A stretch of DNA of 64,000 bases from Rhodospirillaceae bacterium (GCA_947476925.1 CANJSF010000018.1:1-64000); one strand, 5' to 3'; positions 1 to 9,490 are shown, counted from the stretch's first letter. Numbers and translations are program-made. The notes: generated from the sequence alone by a model not told the origin.

Positions 1-102
1 ATGGGAGCTTATAGCCATAGCCGCTTGCGCGAGATGGTTTTCGGCGGTGTAACAGCGCACATGATCTCCAAATCCGTAATGCCGGTGCTCTTGGCTCACT
101 AG
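1..102 (+). CDS. Universal stress protein (UspA family), C-terminal fragment
   Basis: Frame 1 is open from the first base to a TAG at 100-102 and encodes 33 residues beginning MGAYSHSRLREMVFGG and ending MPVLLAH. This matches the conserved UspA C-terminus (GAYGHSR-x-REFVFGGVT-x-H-x(5)-VPVL), which carries the last part of the ATP-binding loop (G-x-x-G-H-S-R) and the final beta strand. The 5' part lies outside the window, so the start is unknown and the first ATG here is probably internal. Universal stress proteins are small cytoplasmic nucleotide-binding proteins; no specific role can be given. Confidence 0.8.
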   Translation: MGAYSHSRLREMVFGGVTAHMISKSVMPVLLAH

Positions 103-148
103 AGCGCACCATCGGCTTCAGATTTGTTTGATCAGTTAATTAAAGGTC

Positions 149-2146
149 CTAACCTGTTGCCGCCTGGCGGGCGTTGTCGAGGGTGGCGTTGGCCGCACCG
201 TCTTCGGGACGCACAAACACGCCGTCGGCGTTGTAACCCTCGATCACTTTCTTCAGTTGCGCCATTTTCTCGTAGGGGTTCACGACGGGGTCGTCAGCCC
301 ACAGGTTATTGGGCAATCCGCCGCCTGCGTTATAGGCCCCCTCGTACACCACCGAATCATCCCACATCACGAGATTGGATTGGGCATTGGCTCGCGCATG
401 ACGAAGCGCCTTCAGGTCGATAGAGCCTTGCAACGGCACAGCTCCAGGGCCATCGGCCACAACTTGCAGTGTGCCGTCGAAGTTGACGACCTTTGAATAC
501 CCTCGATTCATGAACGTGAGTTGTGAGGTACCACGCGCGCTGTATTCACCGCCGTGTCCCGCAGTGACGACATATGCGTTGTTCTCGAACGCACGGGTGT
601 GACGGCTTATGTCCCACCCGCGTCTACGAATATTGTGAGGCTCGGATGTGGGGTGAATAATCACCTCCGCCCCCTTGGCAACAAGCCCGCGTGCCGTTTC
701 AGGGAAATTCATGTCGAAGCAAATTTTGGTGGCCAGCTTGCCAATCGGCGTATCCACCACAGGCATCAGGTGATCGTAGCCGTATTTGTCGACGTACTGA
801 TTGTACACGCTGCCGGGCGTGGTGTCGGGCAACATGCCAAACACATCGGCGCAATGAATTTTGCGATAGAGATGAATCAAGTTGCCGTTGTCGTCGAAGA
901 TAAATGCGCTGTTGAAAAAGCGCCCGGGCCATTGGGGGTCGTATTCGAACACACCGCCTGCGACGTATGATTTTGTATCTTGCGCGAACTTGGCCAGCTT
1001 ATCGGCTTCGGGGCCAGGAAACGAGATACCAATCAGATGCGCCAGGTGCGACGACCGGCTGCCCAAGGGGCTGGCGGCACCCGTGAGAAAAAATTCTGGG
1101 AACACGACTAGTCGCACCGCCGGAGAACGGGCCACCCAGCCAATCACGCCAATCGCCGCATCCAAGTTGCGCATGCGGTTCTCGACCAACACCTCGGGCG
1201 TTGCCGAGCCGTGCGAGACACATTGGCAGAGCGCGACTTCGTAACGGTCTTGTTGTTCAGTATGGGTTGGAGCTTTGGGTTGTGCGGCCAATAAACGTTG
1301 CGATTCTTTGATCCACCCTTGGCGAGTGGCCGGCGTGGGGCGTGCTTTACCCGCCTTGGCTTTGTAGCCAGGGCCATACAGAGGCATACGCACGACCGAC
1401 GGAAAATTGCCCATGGGCTCCTGGCGGCGGCGTCGCAAGTTTTGCATATCAAGTTCGGCGGTGAAGAATGATTCATCGCCACCGGCAGCGACTTTGCCGC
1501 CCCACCATTCGGCAACCATAGAAGCCGGCGAAAGTTTCACCGAGACATTTCCACGCGTGATCGACGTCGCCGACGCAACCGCGACATAACAAATGTTTTC
1601 ATACGCGCGGGATTGGCGCGCCGTCATGCGTGCTTCGAAATGCTGGTCGCGTCGTTCGCGCGCAGGGTTCAGAATAATTTCGGCACCCGCCGTCACCAGC
1701 GCGCGGACGACTTGCGGATACAAGATATCCTCGCCGCACAGCACGCCTATTTGGCCCAAAGGCGTGCGAGCGATGACAGGCTGGAACGGCACATAAGTAT
1801 CGGCCAGCGTGTCGGTGAAACCCTCGACCAAGTCGGGCATCACCTTGGCGGCGCGCGCGATGATTTGGCCGTCGGGTCCGGCCAACATGCCGATGGTTCG
1901 CGGCGCAACCTCGTTCGCACGGCGCACGTAAGCGGACGCACATATATATAAGCCATGCTCTTGGCCGAGCCGCCCCAATAACGCTGCGATATCGGCCTCT
2001 GGCGCGGCATCCTGCTCGCGGCCATCAGCATGGGGCAATAAGGCCAGCAACGGCCCCTCACCAATGATCGTACGGCGCGCTTCGGCGAGCACAGCCGATA
2101 GCGTGCTCTCGTCCTTCACGGTCCAAGGTGTTTGAATAATAATCAT
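149..2146 (-). CDS. Tandem-domain carbon-nitrogen hydrolase (nitrilase superfamily)
   Basis: The 665-residue protein holds two nitrilase folds. Domain 2 (about residues 305-600) has the full Glu-Lys-Cys triad: E351 in VVFPEFF, K429 in LYRKIH and C476 in KICFDMNFPE. Domain 1 (about 1-240) keeps K101 and C137 (GVLCGEDILYPQ), but His39 (LLPHAD) sits where the catalytic Glu is expected. Family members hydrolyse amides or nitriles; the substrate here is unknown. The ATG at 2146 follows TTGGGGACGAC, a good ribosome-binding site. There is no signal peptide, so it is probably cytoplasmic. The reading that only domain 2 is active is inference. A related single-domain protein lies at 45142-46173. Confidence 0.85.
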   Translation of the reverse strand: MIIIQTPWTVKDESTLSAVLAEARRTIIGEGPLLALLPHADGREQDAAPEADIAALLGRLGQEHGLYICASAYVRRANEVAPRTIGMLAGPDGQIIARAAKVMPDLVEGFTDTLADTYVPFQPVIARTPLGQIGVLCGEDILYPQVVRALVTAGAEIILNPARERRDQHFEARMTARQSRAYENICYVAVASATSITRGNVSVKLSPASMVAEWWGGKVAAGGDESFFTAELDMQNLRRRRQEPMGNFPSVVRMPLYGPGYKAKAGKARPTPATRQGWIKESQRLLAAQPKAPTHTEQQDRYEVALCQCVSHGSATPEVLVENRMRNLDAAIGVIGWVARSPAVRLVVFPEFFLTGAASPLGSRSSHLAHLIGISFPGPEADKLAKFAQDTKSYVAGGVFEYDPQWPGRFFNSAFIFDDNGNLIHLYRKIHCADVFGMLPDTTPGSVYNQYVDKYGYDHLMPVVDTPIGKLATKICFDMNFPETARGLVAKGAEVIIHPTSEPHNIRRRGWDISRHTRAFENNAYVVTAGHGGEYSARGTSQLTFMNRGYSKVVNFDGTLQVVADGPGAVPLQGSIDLKALRHARANAQSNLVMWDDSVVYEGAYNAGGGLPNNLWADDPVVNPYEKMAQLKKVIEGYNADGVFVRPEDGAANATLDNARQAATG

Positions 2147-2347
2147 GTCGTCCCCAACCAGCGCCCAGGTTTGCTTTATCCATAACCTTCACGTCGATGG
2201 GTGAAAGCCTCAAGCCGGGCAAGTGTATGATGCTCATAGTGCGGCCTACATTTAGGCTGCGAAGTCATACCGCGAACATGGACCGGTTTGAAAACCTAAG
2301 ATAGAACAACATTCCAGAATATTTGAGTCTATGAATATAACGAGCCC

Positions 2348-3388
2348 ATGAACGCTCCAGCCGCCTCATCGTTGCGCACGCTGCAACATTTAATCGACGC
2401 GCGCCTGATCACGCCCGATTCCGCACCGGGTTTGGTACCGGTCCTGGCGAAGTACGCGCTTTCCATCAGCCCCGAGGTTGGGGCGGCAATTGCGGCGACT
2501 GGCCTGGATGGACCCATCGCGCGGCAATACGTGCCATCGGCGGCCGAGTTGACACAAACGCCTGGCGAACAGACCGACCCCATCGGCGATCACACACACA
2601 GCCCGGTCAAAGGCATCGTGCATCGCTACCCCGACCGCGCGCTGCTGATGCCCACCCAAGTCTGCGCAGTCTATTGTCGCTTTTGTTTCCGCCGCGAAGC
2701 GGTAGGGCCCGACTATGGCGGCTTAAGCGAAGCAGAGCTTGAAACGGCTTTGGACTACATCCGCCGCACACCACAAATTTGGGAAGTGATTGTCACGGGT
2801 GGCGACCCACTGATTTTATCAGCGCGACGGCTTGAAGCGATTTTTAATGCGCTCGATAACACTGCGCATGTTGCAACGATCCGCATTCATTCGCGCATTC
2901 CGGTAGCGGCACCCGAGCGCATCGACGATGCCTTGCTGCGCGTGCTTGGTGGCGCGCATAAGCCCGTCAATCTTGCCATTCACTGCAACCATGCAGCCGA
3001 GCTAACACCTGCAGCCGTTGCAGCACTGCGCCGTTTACGCAAAGCCGGCATCATGCTGTTTGGACAAACCGTGCTGCTGCGCGGAGTGAATGACAACGCT
3101 GAAACATTGGAACAACTCTTTCGCGGCATGGTCGCTGCCGGCATCAAGCCGTATTACCTGCATCAACTCGACCGCGCGCCGGGTACGGCGCACTTCGCGG
3201 TGCCGATTGAACGCGGCCAAGAGATCATCAAGTCTTTGCGCGGGCGCTTATCGGGGATCGCGCACCCAACCTACATCCTCGATATCCCCGGCGGCGCTGG
3301 CAAAGTCCCCGTGGGGCCGAACTACCTGCACGGCCATAGCGGTTCGCTATTGGTCGAAGACCCGCACGGCGTCACGCACACGCTGTAG
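2348..3388 (+). CDS. Lysine 2,3-aminomutase-like radical SAM enzyme (KamA/EpmB family)
   Basis: The 346-residue protein carries the radical SAM signature C-x3-C-x2-C as CAVYCRFCF near residue 110, preceded by HRYPDRALLMPTQ and followed by the GGDPL motif, as in KamA and EpmB. The C-terminal PNYLHGHSGSLLVEDPHG is also typical. Such enzymes use a 4Fe-4S cluster, S-adenosylmethionine and PLP to move an amino group on lysine. Short forms like this often act on elongation factor P lysine (EpmB), whereas true lysine 2,3-aminomutases are longer. Neither epmA nor efp is nearby, so the substrate stays open. A hypothetical gene follows after 8 bases, suggesting cotranscription. Confidence 0.85.
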   Translation: MNAPAASSLRTLQHLIDARLITPDSAPGLVPVLAKYALSISPEVGAAIAATGLDGPIARQYVPSAAELTQTPGEQTDPIGDHTHSPVKGIVHRYPDRALLMPTQVCAVYCRFCFRREAVGPDYGGLSEAELETALDYIRRTPQIWEVIVTGGDPLILSARRLEAIFNALDNTAHVATIRIHSRIPVAAPERIDDALLRVLGGAHKPVNLAIHCNHAAELTPAAVAALRRLRKAGIMLFGQTVLLRGVNDNAETLEQLFRGMVAAGIKPYYLHQLDRAPGTAHFAVPIERGQEIIKSLRGRLSGIAHPTYILDIPGGAGKVPVGPNYLHGHSGSLLVEDPHGVTHTL

Positions 3389-3396
3389 CGAAATCC

Positions 3397-4131
3397 ATGA
3401 ATCCTTCAATTGCCATAACTCATTCAACCACCAAGGGCCGGATTGCATACCTCAGCGACAAGCCCGCAGATTTTGGGCGTGAACGCGGCTGGGAGGACTT
3501 CACAATTTCACGATTTGCCGATGGTACGATCACGCAACGCGCGAGTTGTGTGATCGCCGACCCACCGCATGTGGTGCGCGATGTCGTCCAAACATGCGAC
3601 TCCACCATGCGTCCGCTCGACTGTTTTGTCCGGGTGCGCACGGCTGGCCGCTTTACCGGCACGGGATGGTTCCGGTGGAACGAACAGGAAGCCGAGTGTG
3701 AATCATTTACCGACGCGGAAGGCCGCGTGCATGAACGCGACAGCTTGCAACCGGGACCCGTCGCTTTTTGCAATCATGCGATTATCGGTGATGCCTGGAT
3801 GAGTGCGGCCTATCCATTGACCCAAGGGGTGGGCGCAACAATTATTCAAAATATGTACACGCCCTCGCGCAACAAACAGGGCGCAACGGGCCCCACCTTG
3901 AACCGCGCGGTATTGGGGCTGATATGGCAGGGAAGCGAAACGATCTCGGTAAAGGCTGGAACTTTCGAGACCAATAAATTCAGGTTGGGAACAATTGCCT
4001 CTGGCGATCAACTCATACCCGATGACTTAAAATACGAAATGTGGGTCTTGAAGGATGGCTCGTGTGTTCCGGCGCTGACAATGTATCGCGGTGATCGACG
4101 TTATGAGCTGGTGTCTTATGCGACCAATTAA
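3397..4131 (+). CDS. Hypothetical protein, 244 aa
   Basis: I do not recognise this protein. It has no signal peptide or membrane segment and looks like a soluble, beta-rich protein with many aromatic and Thr residues; the C-terminus reads MYRGDRRYELVSYATN. The start lies 8 bases after the KamA-like gene, and the end overlaps the next gene (ATG at 4118) by 14 bases, so the three genes probably form one transcript. The C-terminal half, with TFETNKFRLG followed by YEMWVLKDGSCVPALTMY, vaguely recalls lipid-associated beta-barrel families such as DUF3108. That resemblance is weak and I assign no function. Confidence 0.7.
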   Translation: MNPSIAITHSTTKGRIAYLSDKPADFGRERGWEDFTISRFADGTITQRASCVIADPPHVVRDVVQTCDSTMRPLDCFVRVRTAGRFTGTGWFRWNEQEAECESFTDAEGRVHERDSLQPGPVAFCNHAIIGDAWMSAAYPLTQGVGATIIQNMYTPSRNKQGATGPTLNRAVLGLIWQGSETISVKAGTFETNKFRLGTIASGDQLIPDDLKYEMWVLKDGSCVPALTMYRGDRRYELVSYATN

Positions 4132-5614
4132 AGCAGCATTTCTTTTTGCGATCGCCGCGCTGATTGCGGCCCCCGCAATCGCCGAAAAATCGTTGCGGGT
4201 TGCCGTCCCTTCATTGCCCATCGATCTGGGCTCGCCTTACGGCAACATCGTGATTCCATCGCTTTTGCCCGCGTTAGCGATTTACGATCCGCTGGTGAGG
4301 TTTGATGACAACGGCGACGTTGTGCCGGCGCTGGCAACATCGTGGTCAATGACATCGGCCACCGTTTGGCAGTTCAAACTGCGCGATAAATTGGTGTTCT
4401 CAAACGGCGAGCCGTTCAATGCTCAGGCTGCCGCAGATGCCCTGAATTACTTGGCTTCTAAAGCAGGTGCATTAGAAGTGGTGTCGCAATCGGTCAGCGA
4501 TGTTGTTAAGGCGACGGCCATTGACGAAACGACTTTGAATATCGAAACCAATGCGCCGAACGTGCTGCTGCCGCGCCGCCTCGCGGGCGTGCGTATTCCC
4601 GCCCCCGCGCTTTGGAAAAACCTGGGACGGAAGGATTTTGGGCGCCAACCCGTCGGCACCGGACCATATGTGGTTAAAGAGTGGAAAGCAGCGCAAGTCA
4701 CGCTGGTCGCAAATCAAACGTCGTGGCGGCGACCTGTTATAGACCGCGTCGAGATTCGAGAAGTCCCGGATCTTAATGCGCGTGTACAAGCGCTGCGGAC
4801 CGGCGCGATTGATATAGCCATTGATGTCGGCCCAGAAGACCGCCCGCTAATTGAATCAACTGGCGGCCGTTTGCACGTGCGGCCGACGGGACGGATACAA
4901 ACCATCACGTTCGTCTCGAATAGGCCATCGCCTGTGGCAGATGTGCGGGTTCGCCAAGCGCTGAACTTTGCGGTCGACAAGCAGCGCATCATTGATGTTT
5001 TACTGGGCGGCACAACAACTCCGGCCACTCAAGGCGCTATTAAACAAGCGTTTGGCTTCGACCCAGACCAAACTGCCTATCCATACGACCCCGAACGCGC
5101 CCGTGCCATGCTACGCGACGCCGGCTACCCGAACGGCTTTGAAATGCTGCTCAGCTTCCCGCCAGGCGTCATGGCCGCAGATGAGGCCTATTATCAACAG
5201 GTCGCCGCCGATTTGCGCGCGGTCGGTGTGAAGGTCGAAATTGAAACGACGACCTTTGCACAGCATATAACCCGAATCCGATTGGGGGGCTGGCCGGGAT
5301 TGGGCTTCGGCATGGATTTTAACAATATGCCGACGCTCGACGCCCTGTGGTCGATCCGGGTCCATAGTTGTCTGTGGGCGGCCCCGTGGCATTGTCGACC
5401 CGATTGGACACCCCTAATGCGCATGGCTGAAACGGCCACAACCATCGAAGAGCGCCTGAAGTTAACGCGCCAACTAATTAAACTTTACCACGACGAACCC
5501 AGCGGCATCTTCTTGTGGGAAATGCCCGGGCTCGACGGCATCGGGCCGAGGGTGCTGAACTACTTGCCAGGCTTGGGCACCCTGAATTTCGATACCATCG
5601 ATTTAAAACAATAA
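4118..5614 (+). CDS. ABC transporter substrate-binding protein, family 5 (peptide/nickel type)
   Basis: I start at ATG 4118 (MRPIKAAFLFAIAALIAAPA) because it gives a clean Sec signal peptide of about 22 residues; the 498-residue length fits SBP_bac_5 proteins. Diagnostic segments are FSNGEPFNAQ, QPVGTGPYVVKEW, RVRQALNFAVDKQRI and YPYDPERARAMLRDAGYPNG. Such proteins bind peptides or other solutes in the periplasm and deliver them to an ABC importer. No permease or ATPase gene lies nearby, so the partner must be encoded elsewhere or the protein has another role. Related orphan copies lie at 17506-19020 and 37000-38487. Near the C-terminus, SCLWAAPWHC resembles the 37 kb copy (SCLWQTPWNC). Confidence 0.9.
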   Translation: MRPIKAAFLFAIAALIAAPAIAEKSLRVAVPSLPIDLGSPYGNIVIPSLLPALAIYDPLVRFDDNGDVVPALATSWSMTSATVWQFKLRDKLVFSNGEPFNAQAAADALNYLASKAGALEVVSQSVSDVVKATAIDETTLNIETNAPNVLLPRRLAGVRIPAPALWKNLGRKDFGRQPVGTGPYVVKEWKAAQVTLVANQTSWRRPVIDRVEIREVPDLNARVQALRTGAIDIAIDVGPEDRPLIESTGGRLHVRPTGRIQTITFVSNRPSPVADVRVRQALNFAVDKQRIIDVLLGGTTTPATQGAIKQAFGFDPDQTAYPYDPERARAMLRDAGYPNGFEMLLSFPPGVMAADEAYYQQVAADLRAVGVKVEIETTTFAQHITRIRLGGWPGLGFGMDFNNMPTLDALWSIRVHSCLWAAPWHCRPDWTPLMRMAETATTIEERLKLTRQLIKLYHDEPSGIFLWEMPGLDGIGPRVLNYLPGLGTLNFDTIDLKQ

Positions 5615-5681
5615 GCTAGATCGTGCCGAAAGGGCCTGACTCGGGCTGGCAATTTGCTAAAAGAATACCTTGTAGAATTTT

Positions 5682-7385
5682 TTGGCCATCTCCGTGTTGA
5701 TCGACTTTTTCCGTCCACCCTGGGCTGTAAGACGTAAGCTGGCTGTAAGCCTGGCAGCGGTCAACATTATTGGCACGGTTGTTTTTGCCTCGCTCAGCTA
5801 CCAGGCAGCGCGGTCAAGCGCGCTCACCGAGATCGATGACATTTTGTGTGCTGCCGCCGACGGTTTACAGCAAATCGTTCCGCCGCTTGTCGTTAACTTT
5901 GCCGAGGCAGAAACACGACCTGAACCGCAATACACCGAAGCCTACGAGAAAGCCCATCAAGCAATTGAAAGCTACGTGGAAGCCGCTCGGATCGAATATC
6001 TCTATGCCATCGGAGCGCGATCGGATGGGACAAGTTTCGAATTGATCAGCAACCTGTCGCCTGAGCAACAGGCCACCCGCGCCGATCCGATGAAAGATGT
6101 TTTACTGAAACCTTACGAACTATCGCCGATCATGACTGAGTCGGTTGCGAGTGGTGAGCGGCGCATCGATGTTGCGCAAGACGAATACGGATATTTTCGA
6201 TCCTGTATCATACCTGTTAAAACCGCTAACGGCGCCTCGGTGATATACGGCGCCGACTTAGAAATCAGCGCCGTAAATGCGCGCTTGTTGAACGAGCTCA
6301 TCACCAATGTGTCGGTTGGTTTCTTCGTGCTCGTTGGCACGCTCATCGTGATTCGTATTCTCAGCAATACCCTTGCAAAAGACATCAATAGCGTCGTCAA
6401 AGAGACCGAAGCTGTCAGTCGATTTGTGTTTCTCGGTGGTGATAAACGTGAGCGGAGCCAGACGCTTGAGATCGATCAATTGTTCGGCGCGCTGTACGAC
6501 ATGAAGAACGGGCTAAAGGCCTTTAGCAAGTATGTTCCGACCGCGGTCGTCGCGCAGGTAATAGCGACCGGAAAGGCCGAGGTGGGCGGCGAGCGACGCG
6601 AACTCTCATTGCTCATGACCGACGTGACCGATTTCACGACGATCAGCGAGCAACTCGAACCCGACCGGGTCATGGTTGTGATGTCAGAATATTTTGATCG
6701 CGTTGTGGCTCCTATTCTGGCGGCGAAAGGCACTCTCGATAAATATGTGGGCGATGCCATTTTCGCGTATTGGAACGCCCCCGCGAAACAAGCCAATCAT
6801 GCGGCATTATGCTGCCAAGCGGCATTATCCGCTCGCGAAGCCAGCAACAAGTTGGCTGCCGAATGGGAAGACTTGGGCCGCTGGGCATGGAAAACGCGCT
6901 TTGGTTTACATGCGGGTGACACCGTGTTTGGCAACGTTGGCGCACCGGACCGCATGGATTTCACGGTCATCGGCTCATCCGTCAACCTCGCATCGCGGAT
7001 CGAGGGCCTTAACAAGTTCTATGGCACTGAAATATTAGCCAGCGAGCGTTTGCGACAACTGGCCGATGGCCAATATTTATTTCGTAGCATTGATCACGTC
7101 ATGCCCAAAGGCGCGCTGGATGCATTCGAGATTTTCGAGCTGTTGGGTGAACGCGAAGCCTTGAGCTTAGACGCGCCGACTCTGGCCCACTGCTTTAAGT
7201 GGGAACGAGCTTACCGCATGTATCGTGAACGCAAATGGTCGGGCGCACTAGTTGAGTTTCAAGCTTTGGCGTTTGATCGGCCCAACGACAAAGTTGCTGC
7301 TTTGTACGTCAAACGATGCCTCGGATATATCGCCTCGCCACCACCCGCCAATTGGGATGGCGTCGAGCATTTCGCTTCAAAATAG
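5682..7385 (+). CDS. Membrane-bound class III adenylate cyclase
   Basis: The layout is a transmembrane helix near residues 18-38, a periplasmic sensor region of about 165 residues, a second helix (SVGFFVLVGTLIVIRIL), a short linker and a C-terminal cyclase domain from about residue 300. The cyclase has MTDVTDFTTIS and DKYVGDAIFAYWNAP, supplying the two metal-binding aspartates and the Lys typical of ATP-specific enzymes, then DFTVIGSSVNLASRIEGLNK with the adenine-facing Asp and transition-state Asn/Arg. It should make cAMP in response to an unknown external cue. The start is uncertain: TTG 5682, GTG 5694 and TTG 5697 are all in frame and none has a strong ribosome-binding site. Confidence 0.88.
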   Translation: MAISVLIDFFRPPWAVRRKLAVSLAAVNIIGTVVFASLSYQAARSSALTEIDDILCAAADGLQQIVPPLVVNFAEAETRPEPQYTEAYEKAHQAIESYVEAARIEYLYAIGARSDGTSFELISNLSPEQQATRADPMKDVLLKPYELSPIMTESVASGERRIDVAQDEYGYFRSCIIPVKTANGASVIYGADLEISAVNARLLNELITNVSVGFFVLVGTLIVIRILSNTLAKDINSVVKETEAVSRFVFLGGDKRERSQTLEIDQLFGALYDMKNGLKAFSKYVPTAVVAQVIATGKAEVGGERRELSLLMTDVTDFTTISEQLEPDRVMVVMSEYFDRVVAPILAAKGTLDKYVGDAIFAYWNAPAKQANHAALCCQAALSAREASNKLAAEWEDLGRWAWKTRFGLHAGDTVFGNVGAPDRMDFTVIGSSVNLASRIEGLNKFYGTEILASERLRQLADGQYLFRSIDHVMPKGALDAFEIFELLGEREALSLDAPTLAHCFKWERAYRMYRERKWSGALVEFQALAFDRPNDKVAALYVKRCLGYIASPPPANWDGVEHFASK

Positions 7386-7392
7386 TGGGGCG

Positions 7393-8424
7393 TTATTGCG
7401 GCAATGCGGCCAAGGACTCTTGGAATTCGTACCCTTCACGAACGCAGTGCGAGCCCATCCACCCTAGGTCAAGGCCCAGTCGCCGCGACGTTACATCGTG
7501 GATGGAATAAGCCAGCGACACTTCCTTGCCTTTTTCGCGGACAGCGAAAAACAAGAAGTCGGGCCGAACATCGTAGTACGGATATTCTTTGTCGCGTAAC
7601 CGGAGACCAATCTCTCGGCCGTCCGCGCGGGTTGCCCAAGCTTGACCGCCTTGGCTATGGAGCCGCAAGCCCACAATTTTTTGCTCGTTCTCGCCGCGCT
7701 TCTCACCGCGAAATGTCACTTCGCAAATGAAAATTTTGGCGCGATTAAACTGATGTGGCTCATCGGTTGGATAGCCGAGAAACAGCGTGTCGTCCGATAC
7801 GCGGAACGAGCGATCTTCACGCCAGTACTTCGTGGCAGATAAAACCAGATTATGGACCGAATAGCGCCGATCTTTGCCATCGCCGAACTGGCATGATTTA
7901 GGCGCGATCGCTCCTTCAAACTGATCCCCGACGCGGCGCCATGTCACATCGCATCCTGGAAGAACGCTGACGTCGCTGGCTCCCAGTTTCGCAAGTTTCG
8001 CTGAATCAACATGCGCACCTTGCGCCACCTTGGCATCTTTGAAAAACCCTTGCTGCATACGGATTGTGCGTAGGGGCGCATTAGACGTGAAGGTCACCAG
8101 CCGCTGGCGGATAATCTTGGCTGGATCGTTATCACGATACTCTTCGACATAGAAAACGGCGCCGCCCAAAGCAGGTATGTTCAATCGATGATGAATGGCG
8201 TGAATGCGCTCGTGTTTGCGTTCTGGCGCGGTTTGCGAGCGTGGGTCGTTTTCAAACCACTGCTGTTCCTCATTATCGAATTCCCCCGCAAACCATTGGC
8301 TGATTAAAACCAAATCGCGCGCGTTGGGGTCTTTGGGTTCATCTGCGCGCGCCTGCGACCACGCTAATGGTGTGCCAATAAGCAATGAAACATAAACCAA
8401 GAACGATGCGTGTACGATTTTCAT
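7393..8424 (-). CDS. CpcT/CpeT family protein, exported
   Basis: The 343-residue protein starts at ATG 8424, directly after a strong GAGGGG ribosome-binding site; the longer frame back to 8499 is rejected. Residues 1-27 form a signal peptide (MKIVHASFLVYVSLLIGTPL). The pattern LISQWFAGEFDNEEQQWFEN near the N-terminus and the paired cysteines in PGCDVTWRRVGDQFEG and APKSCQF are characteristic of the CpcT/CpeT family. In cyanobacteria that family attaches bilins to phycobiliproteins; homologues in non-photosynthetic bacteria have no settled function. The gene begins 7 bases after pspF and probably shares its transcript, hinting at an envelope-stress link. The first Cys region is kept, but chromophore lyase activity is not implied. 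Confidence 0.8.
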   Translation of the reverse strand: MKIVHASFLVYVSLLIGTPLAWSQARADEPKDPNARDLVLISQWFAGEFDNEEQQWFENDPRSQTAPERKHERIHAIHHRLNIPALGGAVFYVEEYRDNDPAKIIRQRLVTFTSNAPLRTIRMQQGFFKDAKVAQGAHVDSAKLAKLGASDVSVLPGCDVTWRRVGDQFEGAIAPKSCQFGDGKDRRYSVHNLVLSATKYWREDRSFRVSDDTLFLGYPTDEPHQFNRAKIFICEVTFRGEKRGENEQKIVGLRLHSQGGQAWATRADGREIGLRLRDKEYPYYDVRPDFLFFAVREKGKEVSLAYSIHDVTSRRLGLDLGWMGSHCVREGYEFQESLAALPQ

Positions 8425-8431
8425 TCGCCCC

Positions 8432-9484
8432 TCATTGTTCATCAGTTCCCGTCTGTGCAGGTAATAGACCATGTTTGCGTAGCGCATTGCGCAAGCCATG
8501 GTAAGGCAGGCCTAGTTTCTTTGCGGCTATTCGCTGATTGTGCCGTGCTGCATCCAAAGCCTCCAGCAGCACCTTGCGTTCAAATGCCGCCACCGCCGAT
8601 TTGTAGTCGGTGACTTCGGCCATCGCCTGCGGGGCCGTTCGAGCGACATCAGTTTTCTGCGGTGCGGGAGCCGCCGAAGTATGCATCCGAATCTTTGGCC
8701 GGAAAGGCGAATCAAAGGGGTCAAAGATGACGTCCGTGATCGGCGCGTCAGCACCGCCCGACCAATGTGCAACCGCGCGCTCAACAACGTTTTTAAGTTC
8801 GCGCACATTGCCTGGCCATGCATAGGCCTCAAGGGCCGCCATCGCATCGCGGGCAAATCCTGGATACGCTGACCAGTCTAATGACTGCGCCATCGCCTTC
8901 GCAAAGTGATCAGCGAGCAGTGGGACATCACCCACCCGCTCGCGCAGGGGCGGAAGTGTCAACACGTCAAACGCCAATCGGTCGAGCAAGTCTTCGCGAA
9001 ACCGTCCCGCCGCCGCTTCGGCTGGGAGATCGGCGTTTGTGGCCGCCACCACGCGCACCGAGACCTGCAAGGTCTCAGATGCACCAAGGCGCTCGAACTC
9101 TCCATACTCAATGACGCGGAGAATTTTTTCTTGTACCGACAATGGCGCATTGCCGATTTCATCCAGCAACAGACTGCCGCCGTTGGCCATCTCGAATCGC
9201 CCTAGCCGCCGGCGCGCGGCACCGGTAAATGCGCCGGCTTCGACACCAAACAACTCTGCCTCCAGCAGGTTTTCCGGCAACGCCGCACAGTTGAGTTTTA
9301 CCAACGGCCCACCCCATCGACTTGAAAGGTAGTGGATACGCGCCGCTGAGAGCTCCTTGCCGGTGCCGCGCTCGCCAATGATCAGCACCGGCCGATCTAC
9401 GGGCGCGACCCGCGATAGGTGATCGATATGCGCCAAGAAGCTCGCGGATTGGCCCAAAGGGGCTGGAAGGTCTGCCATTGGCAT
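8432..9484 (-). CDS. pspF: Psp operon transcriptional activator PspF (sigma54 enhancer-binding protein)
   Basis: The 350-residue protein has no N-terminal sensor domain and starts directly with an AAA+ domain, as in PspF. Walker A is GERGTGKE, the sigma54-contacting loop is GAFTGA, Walker B is GGSLLLDEIGN, and the R-finger region and PWPGNVREL-type motif (AYAWPGNVRELKNVVE) follow. The C-terminus is a Fis-type helix-turn-helix (QRIAAKKLGLPYHGLRNALRKHG). It should hydrolyse ATP to open sigma54 promoters and be held inactive by PspA. It lies divergent from the psp genes, with the sigma54 promoter and palindromes between them. M1 (9484) and M3 (9478) are both possible starts; neither has a clear ribosome-binding site. 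Confidence 0.93.
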   Translation of the reverse strand: MPMADLPAPLGQSASFLAHIDHLSRVAPVDRPVLIIGERGTGKELSAARIHYLSSRWGGPLVKLNCAALPENLLEAELFGVEAGAFTGAARRRLGRFEMANGGSLLLDEIGNAPLSVQEKILRVIEYGEFERLGASETLQVSVRVVAATNADLPAEAAAGRFREDLLDRLAFDVLTLPPLRERVGDVPLLADHFAKAMAQSLDWSAYPGFARDAMAALEAYAWPGNVRELKNVVERAVAHWSGGADAPITDVIFDPFDSPFRPKIRMHTSAAPAPQKTDVARTAPQAMAEVTDYKSAVAAFERKVLLEALDAARHNQRIAAKKLGLPYHGLRNALRKHGLLPAQTGTDEQ

Positions 9485-9490
9485 ATAATG

